NCBI GenBank assembly: GCA_964617665.1
Contig: CAZUAH010000107.1
Coordinates: 1-31,291 of the forward strand
Length of the DNA stretch: 31,291 nucleotides
Reading direction: 5' to 3'
Source of the DNA: JADHUC01 sp964617665
GTDB lineage: Bacteria > Planctomycetota > Planctomycetia > Pirellulales > Pirellulaceae
Below are positions 7,882 through 16,463 of this stretch, one piece after another. Made by a program: the position numbers and the translations under genes. The first letter of the stretch is position 1. The number at the start of each line of letters is the position of its first letter. A model generated the notes under the pieces. The model was not told the origin of the DNA. It saw only the letters and a list, made by a program, of their open reading frames with translations, and made no database searches.

Positions 7882-9402
7882 GTGTCGTCTTACACGTTGT
7901 TGACCGGTGCTACTGGTCTAGTTGGCCGCTATCTAATTCGCGATCTTCTCAGCCGCGGCCATCGGCTCGCTGTGCTCGTTCGATCAAGCCGGAAGGAAAC
8001 GGCCCAAGAAAGAGTCGAAGCCATTCTGCAGATGTGGGAACGAGAATCGGGCCAGCCGTTGCCTCGTCCGGTCTGCCTGGAAGGTGACGTCAACCAGCCG
8101 GGGCTGGGGCTGAAGCCGTCGGATCGCGAGTGGGCGGCGCAAAACTGCGATCGCATCATCCACAATGCAGCGGTATTGACCTTCGAGGGGAAAGACCGCA
8201 ACGAGGATCCGTGGCGGACGAATCTAGGTGGGACTCAAAATACACTGGACGCGTGTCGCGAGTTGGGCATGCTCGACATGCATTACGTTTCCACGGCTTA
8301 CGTCTGCGGCACACGTCATGGTGTGATTCGCGAGGACGAATTCGACTGCGGACAGAACTTCCGAAACGATTACGAACATAGCAAGCTCCTTGCGGAAAAG
8401 ACGGTCCGCGAGGCCGATTTCCTGAAACAGCTCACGGTCTACCGGCCCGTCGTTATCGCTGGCGATTCAGAAACGGGATACACAAATACGTATCACGGTT
8501 TGTATACGTACCTGAGACTGATCGCTGTGCTGGTATGGAACCAGGAGCCCGATCCTGACGGTCGCAGATACACGCCGGTACGCCTTGATATGACTGGGGA
8601 CGAGAAACGGAATATCATCCCAGTCGATTGGACCTCCGAAGTCTTTTGCCGGCTGTTCGAGACGCCCGAGGCCCATGGCGGCACATATCACCTCGCCCCG
8701 AAGGATCCGCTCACGCCACGAGAGATCATCGAGGCCGGATACAAATACTTCAATTCTTATGGTGTCGAGTTTCACGGGCCGGACGCGAATGCCGCGGGCA
8801 GTGCTGGCGAGATGGACTTGGCCTTCAAGGAAAACCGGGTGATTTACGAATCCTACGAAGCGACCGACCCCGAATTCGACACCACGAATACGGATCGGTT
8901 TGCAGCGGACCTGCCCTGCCCAAAGATCGACGAGGCCATGTTGCACAAGTTCTGGAAGTACGGCGAGGAGGACCGATGGGGCAAGCGGCGTCCGCCGAAA
9001 GCCGAGGTCGCTTTCTGGGTAGACGACGAGTTGGAGAGTGTCTCGCCTCAGGCAGAAAGTTCCCAAGAATCGAACCTTGAGGACAAATCAGAGACGCCTG
9101 TCACCATCGGGCTCGACATTGCTGGGCCAGGCGGCGGTCAGTGGCAAGTGCTGCTGCGCGGTGACCGCCTTGACGACGTGAAAAAGGGATTGCCGTCGGA
9201 TGCCGAAGCAGTTTTGAAGATTTCGAGTGACGACTGGAAACAGTTGTCACGGCTCTCAAAAGGCGAGGCGGTCGATCAACTGTCGGCTATTATGGAGACC
9301 ACGAACAGCCTGGCTATTGAACCATTGGCCGGCGGGTTGCACGGGGCACTTTTCTCGCAAACACCCAAATCCCGTGAAGAGCCCGCCTGCGAGACCAGTT
9401 GA
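7882..9402 (+). CDS. Extended SDR, thioester/fatty-acyl reductase-like, with possible SCP2-like C-terminal domain
   Basis: About 506 residues. The N-terminus has the NAD(P) motif TGATGLVG (about 8-15). The catalytic residues are a serine in HYVSTAYV (Ser137) and YEHSK (Tyr164, Lys168). IIHNAAVLTF and VYRPVVIAGDSETG match the NAD_binding_4 group, which contains carrier-protein thioester reductases and fatty-acyl-CoA reductases. It would reduce an acyl thioester to an aldehyde or alcohol, or act on a sterol-like or sugar substrate. After an acidic linker (about 385-405), the last 90 residues resemble an SCP2 sterol-carrier fold (GGQWQVLLRGDRLDDVKKGL, then DAEAVLKISSDDW), which in other proteins binds lipids. 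That second call is tentative. GTG at 7882 has a good ribosome-binding site. It follows the condensation-fold gene in the same direction. Confidence 0.8.
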   Translation: MSSYTLLTGATGLVGRYLIRDLLSRGHRLAVLVRSSRKETAQERVEAILQMWERESGQPLPRPVCLEGDVNQPGLGLKPSDREWAAQNCDRIIHNAAVLTFEGKDRNEDPWRTNLGGTQNTLDACRELGMLDMHYVSTAYVCGTRHGVIREDEFDCGQNFRNDYEHSKLLAEKTVREADFLKQLTVYRPVVIAGDSETGYTNTYHGLYTYLRLIAVLVWNQEPDPDGRRYTPVRLDMTGDEKRNIIPVDWTSEVFCRLFETPEAHGGTYHLAPKDPLTPREIIEAGYKYFNSYGVEFHGPDANAAGSAGEMDLAFKENRVIYESYEATDPEFDTTNTDRFAADLPCPKIDEAMLHKFWKYGEEDRWGKRRPPKAEVAFWVDDELESVSPQAESSQESNLEDKSETPVTIGLDIAGPGGGQWQVLLRGDRLDDVKKGLPSDAEAVLKISSDDWKQLSRLSKGEAVDQLSAIMETTNSLAIEPLAGGLHGALFSQTPKSREEPACETS

Positions 9403-9482
9403 CGAACGAGAGACCTAGGCACCCACAAGGCTCGCCGCCCCGCTCGAAGACGATCTTTCACGCCAGACTGCCAACCGGATTC

Positions 9483-10757
9483 TCAGATGGATGTAGTTCC
9501 GTCTGTTGGCTGAGTTTCCGCACGAAACGGCACATACTCGACCATACGCACCTTCCCGCGTCCGACGATCCGATAGCGGATTCCACGCCAATTCACTTCT
9601 TTGGAAAAACAACAGGCGATTACCGCCAATGGGTATAGCAATTGCGTCAACGCGACCGCCGGTACCAGGCGCAGAGCCCAGCCGATTGTCAAACGCGTGA
9701 CTTCCTCATCACGTGTCCGCAGAACGGCACGCGCTGACGACTCCAGTAGTCCCACAAGCAGGGCGGCACCAGTCACGTACGCCGTCACACCGCCGATTAG
9801 CCATGCCGCGATGCTGGATTCCCCATTGGCAAACGCCCATACCGCGACGACGATCGGTACAACGAGCGACAGCAGCCCCATCACAGAATGAGCCACGACC
9901 AATGCCCAACGCGGGTGGTAGAGTCGGGCCCAAATCATCTGCCGTTTCAAGAATCGAAAAGCGTCTGCCACGCCGATCTCCTCGCGATTTACCATTGTCA
10001 GCGAGGGGACGAACTTCAGCTTGAGCCCCAATCGACGCATGGCGTTGTAGATCGGGACATCTTCAACCATCGATTGCGTCCAGAGGTCGCGGAGCCCTGA
10101 CCGGCGCACATCCGTCGGCCGCAACCCCGCAGAGCCGCCCCAGGGAATTTTGAACAGCCACATCAACACCACGGCACCTGCGTTCCAGGCGTAGCGGACC
10201 AACGATCCCCAACGCCCCTTGGGCGGCATGTACCAACGGTTACCCAACAGGCTACCTATCTCCGGATCGCTCATGGCGTCGGCCATGTCCCAGTACCAGT
10301 TGGTCGGAGCAACCATGTCGGCAGCGCAGAAGCTGATCAGGTCGGATGTCTCCGCCGCCTCGTCGAACGCCTGAATCAGACTGCTGCATATCAGGCTGCA
10401 TTCCGGCGACTTGTCGCGCAAGACGCTTACGTCAACGTTTTTGGCTCCAAGCCTGCCCACAGTCTCCTCGACGACGGCCCACGCTGGATCATTTTGGTCG
10501 TCAATGACGATCCGCAGTCGGAGGTTGGGATAATCGTTGCCAACTATCGCACCAATGGCCGCAGGAAGATACGGATCCGCGCCACGAAGCGGCATGAGCA
10601 CGGAAATCCTGGGAAGATCTTTGTCCTCCTGCGGCGAGGTGCGCTGTGCGTTGGAAGAAGCAGTGCGGACAGCCCGTGCATACAGCCAGCATAGAATCAA
10701 CTGTACGACCCAAGACACTGCTAAGTAAGCGAGAATGGCGATGCTGATAACGCGCAT
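9483..10757 (-). CDS. Membrane glycosyltransferase, GT2/GT21 (ceramide glucosyltransferase or HpnI-like)
   Basis: The 424-residue protein has one N-terminal membrane segment (about 5-27), a cytoplasmic GT-A domain and several C-terminal membrane helices (about 285-405). Catalytic-domain marks are ISVLMPLRGADPYLPAAI (51-68), RIVIDDQND (Asp86-Asp87), CAADMVAP (Asp147, in the place of DxD), SMVEDVPIYNAMRRLGLKLKF (Glu232-Asp233), and RQMIWAR (272-278), a form of the (Q/R)xxRW motif. This layout is that of processive or lipid glucosyltransferases such as ceramide glucosyltransferase and hopanoid HpnI. A lipid acceptor fits the nearby acyltransferase and reductase. It lies 52 bases after the Tat-exported oxidoreductase gene on the same strand and converges on the SDR gene. 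Confidence 0.85.
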   Translation of the reverse strand: MRVISIAILAYLAVSWVVQLILCWLYARAVRTASSNAQRTSPQEDKDLPRISVLMPLRGADPYLPAAIGAIVGNDYPNLRLRIVIDDQNDPAWAVVEETVGRLGAKNVDVSVLRDKSPECSLICSSLIQAFDEAAETSDLISFCAADMVAPTNWYWDMADAMSDPEIGSLLGNRWYMPPKGRWGSLVRYAWNAGAVVLMWLFKIPWGGSAGLRPTDVRRSGLRDLWTQSMVEDVPIYNAMRRLGLKLKFVPSLTMVNREEIGVADAFRFLKRQMIWARLYHPRWALVVAHSVMGLLSLVVPIVVAVWAFANGESSIAAWLIGGVTAYVTGAALLVGLLESSARAVLRTRDEEVTRLTIGWALRLVPAVALTQLLYPLAVIACCFSKEVNWRGIRYRIVGRGKVRMVEYVPFRAETQPTDGTTSI

Positions 10758-10809
10758 TAGGTTTGTCCCTAAACCTGTGCTTGCCGGAAGACTTTAACAA
10801 GAACTACAT

Positions 10810-12126
10810 TCAACCCAAGGTCCACGGCTTGCGGTACTCGTAGTGCAGCAGTTCGTTCGCTTCGTCCGAGTTGGTGAATCGCTCCTTCTCCGCATCCCAC
10901 AAGAGACGCTTGCCGACCTTCAGCGAAATGTTGGACATCAGGCTGAACGATGTCGAACGGTGGCCAATCTCCACATCTGCGTTGGGCTTCTCACGCGACT
11001 TCATGCAGTCAAGGAAATTGCGAGCATGTAACGCCGTCAAGTTGCGATTGTCGCCCGTGGCCTGAACTTCCTCCGCTTCCATTCTTGGTGTGCGATCCTG
11101 GAACTGGCCACCGCGTTCGGGCACTACTCGGTAGCCGCGCCCATCGACGTAGACGGTACCCTTGGTGCCGCGCAACTCGATCTCGCCGTATGGGAACGGT
11201 TTGTTGCCGCTGGTCTCGTACTGGCCGAAAATGGCCAAACGTCCCGAGGCGAATTCGAAGTTAGCTTGCAGTGTATCCGGGATCGTCCGATCGTCGTCCA
11301 CCGCGTACTGTCCGCCCAGCGTACATACGGCCGACGGTGCAAACTCACCGGTACACCAGCGGATCGCATCCAGGAAATGAACTCCCCAATTCCCCATCTG
11401 AGACGAGTACAATTGCCACCATCGAAATTTGTATGGAGCAATGTTCTCTTGGTATGGACGCTTGGGCCGTGGCCCCAGCCACATATCCCAGTCTAGTTCC
11501 TTGGGCGGGGCCGCCGATTTCTGCTTTCCGATCCCTTCGGGATACATATTGCTCAGGCGGTACGCCGTGCTGACGCAGATTCGGCCAAAGTCACCGCCCG
11601 TGGTTCGTTCGACCAGCTCCTTATACAGCGGCGAACTCCGGCGATGCGTACCCACCTGGACCACGCGTTTGTTGCGTCTAGCGGCTTCGACCATGCGACG
11701 GCCTTCATGGATGGTGACCGACAAGGGTTTCTCTACATAGACATCCTTCTCCGCGTCGCATGCCATCACCGTTTGAATGGCGTGCCAATGGTCGGGCGTG
11801 GCAATGACAACGGCGTCGATGTCCTTGCGTTCGATCAACTTGCGAAAATCCCCGCATATTTCTTTGCCACCGCCTACCTTCTCGTTGGCCTTTGCCAGCG
11901 TGTTCTGGTCCACGTCGCACAGAGCCACAATCTCCATGTCGTCCTGCTTCATGAACGCATCGATCAACTGACCGCCGCGGTTTGCGACTCCGATGAAGCC
12001 AATTCGGATGCGATCGTTTGCCCCCAGAACCCTCGAGGCCTGAACCGCTGTCGTCGTCGCGGCCAAGCCTAAGGCAGCTGCGGCACCCATCTTGTTGAAC
12101 GTACGTCGAGTGATTTCGTTCTTCAT
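10810..12126 (-). CDS. Tat-exported Gfo/Idh/MocA oxidoreductase
   Basis: The 438-residue protein starts with a twin-arginine signal (TRRTFNKMGAAAALGLAA, Arg7-Arg8), so it should be exported already folded, with bound NAD(P). The mature part has RIGFIGVANRGG (about 41-52), IATPDHWHA, VEKPLSV (Glu132-Pro134) and WGVHFLDAIRWCTGE, as in the large planctomycete family of exported oxidoreductases. Some relatives act as glycoside hydrolases or dehydrogenases on sugars; the substrate here is unknown. An ATG further upstream would add 48 residues, but ATG at 12126 has GGGAGAG before it and puts the Tat motif at the N-terminus. It sits between a HEAT-repeat gene and the glycosyltransferase on the same strand. 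Confidence 0.92.
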   Translation of the reverse strand: MKNEITRRTFNKMGAAAALGLAATTTAVQASRVLGANDRIRIGFIGVANRGGQLIDAFMKQDDMEIVALCDVDQNTLAKANEKVGGGKEICGDFRKLIERKDIDAVVIATPDHWHAIQTVMACDAEKDVYVEKPLSVTIHEGRRMVEAARRNKRVVQVGTHRRSSPLYKELVERTTGGDFGRICVSTAYRLSNMYPEGIGKQKSAAPPKELDWDMWLGPRPKRPYQENIAPYKFRWWQLYSSQMGNWGVHFLDAIRWCTGEFAPSAVCTLGGQYAVDDDRTIPDTLQANFEFASGRLAIFGQYETSGNKPFPYGEIELRGTKGTVYVDGRGYRVVPERGGQFQDRTPRMEAEEVQATGDNRNLTALHARNFLDCMKSREKPNADVEIGHRSTSFSLMSNISLKVGKRLLWDAEKERFTNSDEANELLHYEYRKPWTLG

Positions 12127-12291
12127 CCGATTCTCTCCCGTCTTGTTAGCTGGATATCGCGACCGCGCGGCATCGATTGTAGTTTCAGTCAAGAATGACC
12201 GCAACGCGAACAATCGCCGAAGAAGTGAGTTTGGAGCCACTGTCTGGCATGATGGCGAGGGCGACGCCACTCGGCAGTGGCACAGGACAGT

Positions 12292-13458
12292 CTATTTCTC
12301 GCTCGCCTTGGACTCTTCAGACCACTTTGCATGGGCCGCTTCGCGTTCTTCCTCTTCGATGAACCCGAACGTGTAGATATAGTACAGCGTCTCGGGATTC
12401 TCGCGGAGCAGTTTGAAACCGTACTTTGCGGGATCCCTGCCTGTCATGTGCAAAATGATAGCGAGCGCCACGTCCCGTACCTGGATCTTGATCGAGCCAT
12501 TCTTCTTCAGCGCCGCGTTGCTCCACGTATGGCATACCTTCTCGTTGTCCAGCAGGGACTCGAGCAGCGGTATGTGCTTCTCGTCACCGTACTTGCCAAC
12601 AGCGACGATGGCGTACTGCAGCATCGACGACGACGTGGTTTGCTGGCTGATTATCTTATTCGCCTGCTGTAACCCAGCTTCCCGAAGATCGTATTTCAAT
12701 GCCAGCATCATGCCATAATGCGACACGGTCAGATTCCCGCAGGTCACCCACGCTTCGAGCAGTTCGATTAGCACCGGCGAGTGCTTCCCGCTCGTGATCG
12801 CCAAATGGGCTGTCGGATGGTTCAGCAGCGAATACAGTTGGCTCATGCTCACCGAATTCTGGCCGGAGATCTTGTCTGCACCGATCAGCAGCAGTGTCGC
12901 CATCGTCTCCGACGGAATTTCGTTGGTCTGGTTCGATCCGCCTATGACGTGCGGCTGCAGCGAAGCCACGCGAACGGTGAACAACTGCGGCAACTCATCC
13001 GCGCCTTTCTCGTAGGCCGTCAACAACGAGGCCTCGGTGCGGATCATCTCCACAAACAGCCTGCGCGCCTCGCGACCGCCGCCAACCAACTCCCGGTACG
13101 GCTCCCATCCCGGCAAGCCGTGATCATCCTCCCCGTGGACGTCGGTGATGAACGCCGCCAGTCGCGCATCCAGTTCGCTTTGCTGAATGCGAGCGAGAAT
13201 ATGATGGACCCGTATGCGAATCTCCAGGTCCGCATGGTCTAGCGCCTCCGTCAGAACGGGTTTCGCCGCCAGTCCTTGACTGATTAGTCTCTTAGCGGCT
13301 TCTTCGCGGGCGGCGTAAGAGCTGTCGCCAAGCTGCTGAACCAGTTTCTGCTGAGCCTCCTTCGATACTGCGTCGGCGGCCTCTTCGGCCGCTGGAGCGA
13401 GCGTCGAGAAGCCGAGCAGTACGAGCCAGCCTGCGATTAGTGTCAAGTAGCGGGCCAT
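12292..13458 (-). CDS. Exported HEAT-repeat protein
   Basis: This protein of about 388 residues starts at ATG 13458 with a signal peptide (RYLTLIAGWLVLLGFSTLAPAA, cleavage near residue 23). Residues about 35-90 hold HEAT-like helical pairs (AREEAAKRLISQGLAAKPVL, DLEIRIRVHHILARI), a pattern common in exported planctomycete proteins. Further degenerate alpha-helical repeats follow, for example KYGDEKHIPLLESLLDNEKV and IKIQVRDVALAIILHMTG. HEAT arrays bind other proteins; no catalytic residues are seen. An upstream start at 13557 would overlap the preceding hydrolase gene and bury the signal peptide, so the internal ATG is preferred. The role within the carbohydrate cluster is unknown. Confidence 0.8.
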   Translation of the reverse strand: MARYLTLIAGWLVLLGFSTLAPAAEEAADAVSKEAQQKLVQQLGDSSYAAREEAAKRLISQGLAAKPVLTEALDHADLEIRIRVHHILARIQQSELDARLAAFITDVHGEDDHGLPGWEPYRELVGGGREARRLFVEMIRTEASLLTAYEKGADELPQLFTVRVASLQPHVIGGSNQTNEIPSETMATLLLIGADKISGQNSVSMSQLYSLLNHPTAHLAITSGKHSPVLIELLEAWVTCGNLTVSHYGMMLALKYDLREAGLQQANKIISQQTTSSSMLQYAIVAVGKYGDEKHIPLLESLLDNEKVCHTWSNAALKKNGSIKIQVRDVALAIILHMTGRDPAKYGFKLLRENPETLYYIYTFGFIEEEEREAAHAKWSEESKASEK

Positions 13459-13528
13459 GTCAACAGCTTCGTGTCGGGTTTTGCGATGCCATACTCGATT
13501 ATACGCGAGAGGAGACCGAATACACCTC

Positions 13529-14941
13529 TCAGTTGCCATTTCGCCGAATTCTGACAATCACAGATCGGGAAAATGCGGGCAACTTGATTCCCTTCGTATC
13601 CTGCTCAACCTTCGTCCAATTGTCCTCCCATGGATCATACACTTCCACAGCCTTGGCGTCACGTTTGCCCGGCAATTCGATCAGGATCTCTTGCAGCTTC
13701 TCGGGTGCTTTCCCCTCGGCCAGTTCCGTTTGCCAAGTATTCTGTGTATCGCGACACCAGAGCAGCCATGTGTTGCGGCCCTTCAGCGAGTACACGCGTA
13801 GCCTGGGATGTGCAATCATCGCCCGCTGAAATCCCTCGGCGGGCGGGTCGAGCCCTTCGACGACCTGGGCAAAACGGTCGAAATGGTGCCACAGGTCGTT
13901 CTGGTCGACGTAGACACCCCAATGCCAGATGTGCCCCGGCCCCGCGGCACCGCAGAAGAATGGGGCAAATAGCACGTCATGCAGAATGATGCCGGCCTTG
14001 TCCTTTGCGTACAGTTTCAGTGGCCCCGTGTGCCCTGGCTCAACCCCGCCGCTTTCAGCCAACAGCACCGGTTTGCGAACTCCGGATTGCAGCAGCTCTC
14101 TCACCGAATCAGCAGCCAGTAGGTCAACGGGGCCGCGACAGACGTCCAGCGACGCACCCAGATCCAAATAGCGATGGACCTGCAAAACGTCGTTACCCGT
14201 CATCATGCACAGGTCGCGATAACGCGCGCGTTTTCTGTCGTTGTCAAAGCTTCCCAGGCTTTGCATGGCGAGGTTGCTCGGAAACGCACTGTGCAATTCG
14301 GGCAACATCGCCTCGGTCCAACTCTTCCAGTCGCCGTCCCGAATGCAGTCGACCTCGTTCCAGAGTTCCCATCCGAACACGCTTGGATCATCGCCGTAGC
14401 GGTCGGCAAACCACGCAATCTTCCGTTTGAATTGCTCTCGCGAGCGTTGGCCATCGAAGAAATCCGTGGTGTTCTTGGCTGGGCCGCCGTTGTCGACGTG
14501 ATGAATCGCTTTGCCGGCCCACGCTTGGCGGCCTTCGCCCAGATGGCGAAAGTGCTCCAGGCACAGCTTCAATCGGATGTTGTAGCGACGCCCCAATGCC
14601 AGCAACTCGTCAATCCGCTTTGCCTTCTCGACATCGTATGCGCCGCTGCGCTCATGTTCGACATCGAAGAACCGGTGGCTGAGCCAGATTCGCACATAGT
14701 TCCCTCGGTTGGCCGACAACTTGCGAAACCATGTTTCCATGTCATCGAGATCATCACCGGGCGGCGCGATCATGTTCGGCCCGATGGGGATATACGGCCG
14801 CCCATCGGAAAGCTCCAAGTATCGAGTATCCCGAGCGCTGACGCGTACGAACTCACGCGGCTCGTCGCACTTGGCAGTCATTGCGATCGCGACCGGAAGA
14901 AGTATGGAGACAATTGACAAGCAAGGGCGCGGACGAAACAC
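13529..14941 (-). CDS. Exported clan GH-A-like glycoside hydrolase (cellulase/mannanase-like)
   Basis: 470 residues, starting with GTG at 14941 after a GAGGA ribosome-binding site, with a signal peptide (LSIVSILLPVAIAMTAKC, possibly ending in a lipobox-like cysteine). The body looks like a TIM-barrel retaining hydrolase of the GH5/GH-A type. GWELWNEVD (Glu196) gives the acid/base, PVLLAESGG (Glu296) the likely nucleophile, and NRGNYVRIWLS and HIWHWGVYVD fit barrel strands. The C-terminus resembles a small beta-sandwich often found after such barrels. It should cut a beta-linked polysaccharide or oligosaccharide outside the cytoplasm; the linkage cannot be read here. The next gene upstream is a membrane protein 14 bases away, and the HEAT gene follows after 70 bases. 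Confidence 0.82.
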   Translation of the reverse strand: MFRPRPCLSIVSILLPVAIAMTAKCDEPREFVRVSARDTRYLELSDGRPYIPIGPNMIAPPGDDLDDMETWFRKLSANRGNYVRIWLSHRFFDVEHERSGAYDVEKAKRIDELLALGRRYNIRLKLCLEHFRHLGEGRQAWAGKAIHHVDNGGPAKNTTDFFDGQRSREQFKRKIAWFADRYGDDPSVFGWELWNEVDCIRDGDWKSWTEAMLPELHSAFPSNLAMQSLGSFDNDRKRARYRDLCMMTGNDVLQVHRYLDLGASLDVCRGPVDLLAADSVRELLQSGVRKPVLLAESGGVEPGHTGPLKLYAKDKAGIILHDVLFAPFFCGAAGPGHIWHWGVYVDQNDLWHHFDRFAQVVEGLDPPAEGFQRAMIAHPRLRVYSLKGRNTWLLWCRDTQNTWQTELAEGKAPEKLQEILIELPGKRDAKAVEVYDPWEDNWTKVEQDTKGIKLPAFSRSVIVRIRRNGN

Positions 14942-14955
14942 ACGTCAATCCTCAT

Positions 14956-15570
14956 TCACTGCAGCAGCAGATATACCGTGAATCCCGTGGCTGGTGCTCC
15001 CACGCCGACGATGGCGGCCAGTCGCATGGCTGCCAACGGTCCAAGATTCCTCCATTTTGACCGCGCTGCAAATCGGACGTAACTGACGATCGTCCACGGC
15101 ACCAAATGCCACACGGTCGCGCAGAATGCCAACGCGAAATCTTCATCGGCTGCGTTTGAGGGGGCCGAGAGCCAAGTGATCGCGAATGACAGCCAAAGGA
15201 AAAATGACAGCACTCCCCACCATACCCCGCCAAAATACGCACGGCGAAATCCCGAATAGTCGTAATAGACATCCGACTGCGTGGGTGCGGCCGAGTGTGT
15301 CAGCGCAGTTGAAAACGCTCCGAATCGTCGCAGGGAATGCCAGCCCCATATCGAAAACGCAAACTGGCACGCGATCGCAGCGTTCCATCCGAGAAGACAT
15401 ACAAACAACCAAATCGGAGTTTCCATCTTGTCGGCCTTGAAGGCCTCACGCTGCCACGAGGCCATCGCTCCCGCCAAGCTAAAACACAACACGGCCAACA
15501 GCAGTGCCTTGAGGCTGAATTGATGCCACTGCAGTCCCGTTTCCTGCGACTGGTCGCTGTCGTGATTCAT
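14956..15570 (-). CDS. Small integral membrane protein, function unknown
   Basis: The 204-residue protein shows four or five hydrophobic helices (about 18-37, 52-76, 112-135, 145-165, 183-203). The N-terminus FSLKALLLAVLCFSLAGA resembles a motif found at the start of many planctomycete membrane proteins. No catalytic motif is recognised. It starts six bases after the SagB-type nitroreductase gene ends and itself ends 14 bases before the GH-A-like gene begins, so all three are probably co-transcribed. Two tight junctions suggest it works with the SagB-type enzyme, but that is inference from spacing only. Confidence 0.8.
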   Translation of the reverse strand: MNHDSDQSQETGLQWHQFSLKALLLAVLCFSLAGAMASWQREAFKADKMETPIWLFVCLLGWNAAIACQFAFSIWGWHSLRRFGAFSTALTHSAAPTQSDVYYDYSGFRRAYFGGVWWGVLSFFLWLSFAITWLSAPSNAADEDFALAFCATVWHLVPWTIVSYVRFAARSKWRNLGPLAAMRLAAIVGVGAPATGFTVYLLLQ

Positions 15571-15576
15571 GTTGGG

Positions 15577-16401
15577 CTACTCCATACCGATCAGTATGGC
15601 GTAAATCGGCATCTCCGCCAACGGTTCGACTCTCATTGCCTCCGCCAAGCCGTCGTCGTCGAACCCGCCCAGCGGGATCGCCGCCAGCCGCAGGTCCTCG
15701 CACGCCAGCAGAATGTTCTGGGCAAGGTGCCCCGCGTCCAAAAACACAAACCGATACCCACGTTCGCCGTATTTCTTCTGAGTCCGTTCGAAAAGCGCGG
15801 TCAAGACGATCAACCCGGCGGCATTCTCCCACAGACCGTCCGCGTATACGATACGATGCAGCCGTTCGTCCTTCGGCGATGGCCCCAAGTGCGCCAACGC
15901 GTGCGACTCTACTTGGTAGTGATACAACCCTCGCTCCAATTCTCCAGCTTGGAGTGCAAACAGGTAGGTCTCAATCGGATACATCGCGCCACCGGACGGC
16001 CACGCGCGAAGATCTTGAGCGACGTCCGAGAAATCGGGATGCTCCACTCGGCCCGTCACGCCACAGGAGGCTTCCAGCAGCCAGCCCCACTGTTTCACGG
16101 CAACGGCCTTACGCGAGAAGGTTCCCCGCCGAGTGCGCCGAGATCGTAGTATGTCGAAAAGGCGACGCCCCCAAAATCGTCTCTTCACGCGTGGCAAGGG
16201 GATCGAAGGACGCGTCGGATAGAGCTTGCAAGCACGGCTGGATTCGCGCACCGCCTCTGCGTCCTGACTGAACGTGGCGATGCGTTCCTGGAATTCCAGC
16301 AGCTTATGCCCGGACAACTTGCTGTGCTGATGGTATAGGCGGCTCAAAGGCCAATCTGCGTCTTGGCACAGTTCGTCAAACGTACGTGGCGGATCAAACA
16401 T
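15577..16401 (-). CDS. SagB/ThcOx-type nitroreductase-fold dehydrogenase
   Basis: The 274-residue protein has the SagB-type FMN-dependent oxidoreductase pattern. RSRRTRRGTF (86-95) contacts FMN phosphate, WLLEASCGVTG follows, RAWPSGGAMYPIETYLF (132-148) is the key signature, and GYRFVFLDAGHLAQN (215-229) and AIPLGGFDDD (241-250) complete it. SagB enzymes oxidise thiazolines or oxazolines to thiazoles or oxazoles in peptide natural products, but relatives with other jobs exist. No YcaO cyclodehydratase, precursor peptide or transporter is visible in the window, so the classical role is unsupported. An N-terminal extension of about 80 residues precedes the catalytic part. There is no signal peptide, unlike most neighbours. 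A membrane protein gene follows after six bases. Confidence 0.88.
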   Translation of the reverse strand: MFDPPRTFDELCQDADWPLSRLYHQHSKLSGHKLLEFQERIATFSQDAEAVRESSRACKLYPTRPSIPLPRVKRRFWGRRLFDILRSRRTRRGTFSRKAVAVKQWGWLLEASCGVTGRVEHPDFSDVAQDLRAWPSGGAMYPIETYLFALQAGELERGLYHYQVESHALAHLGPSPKDERLHRIVYADGLWENAAGLIVLTALFERTQKKYGERGYRFVFLDAGHLAQNILLACEDLRLAAIPLGGFDDDGLAEAMRVEPLAEMPIYAILIGME

Positions 16402-16463
16402 CGCAGCATACTCCGCGCGTCTACTCTCCCATGCCTACCCGTTGTCGGCTCTCTTGCGGGATC

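Noticed and set aside
12268..12281. Small hairpin CCACTCGGCAGTGG just after the HEAT gene as a terminator
   Set aside because: The stem is only five pairs and no T-run follows on the transcribed strand.
14174..14917. A 247-codon plus-strand frame
   Set aside because: Antisense to the GH-A-like gene with its WNE and AES motifs; no recognisable protein.
15337..16149. A 270-codon plus-strand frame
   Set aside because: Antisense to the membrane protein and SagB genes, Gln/Arg-rich and without motifs.
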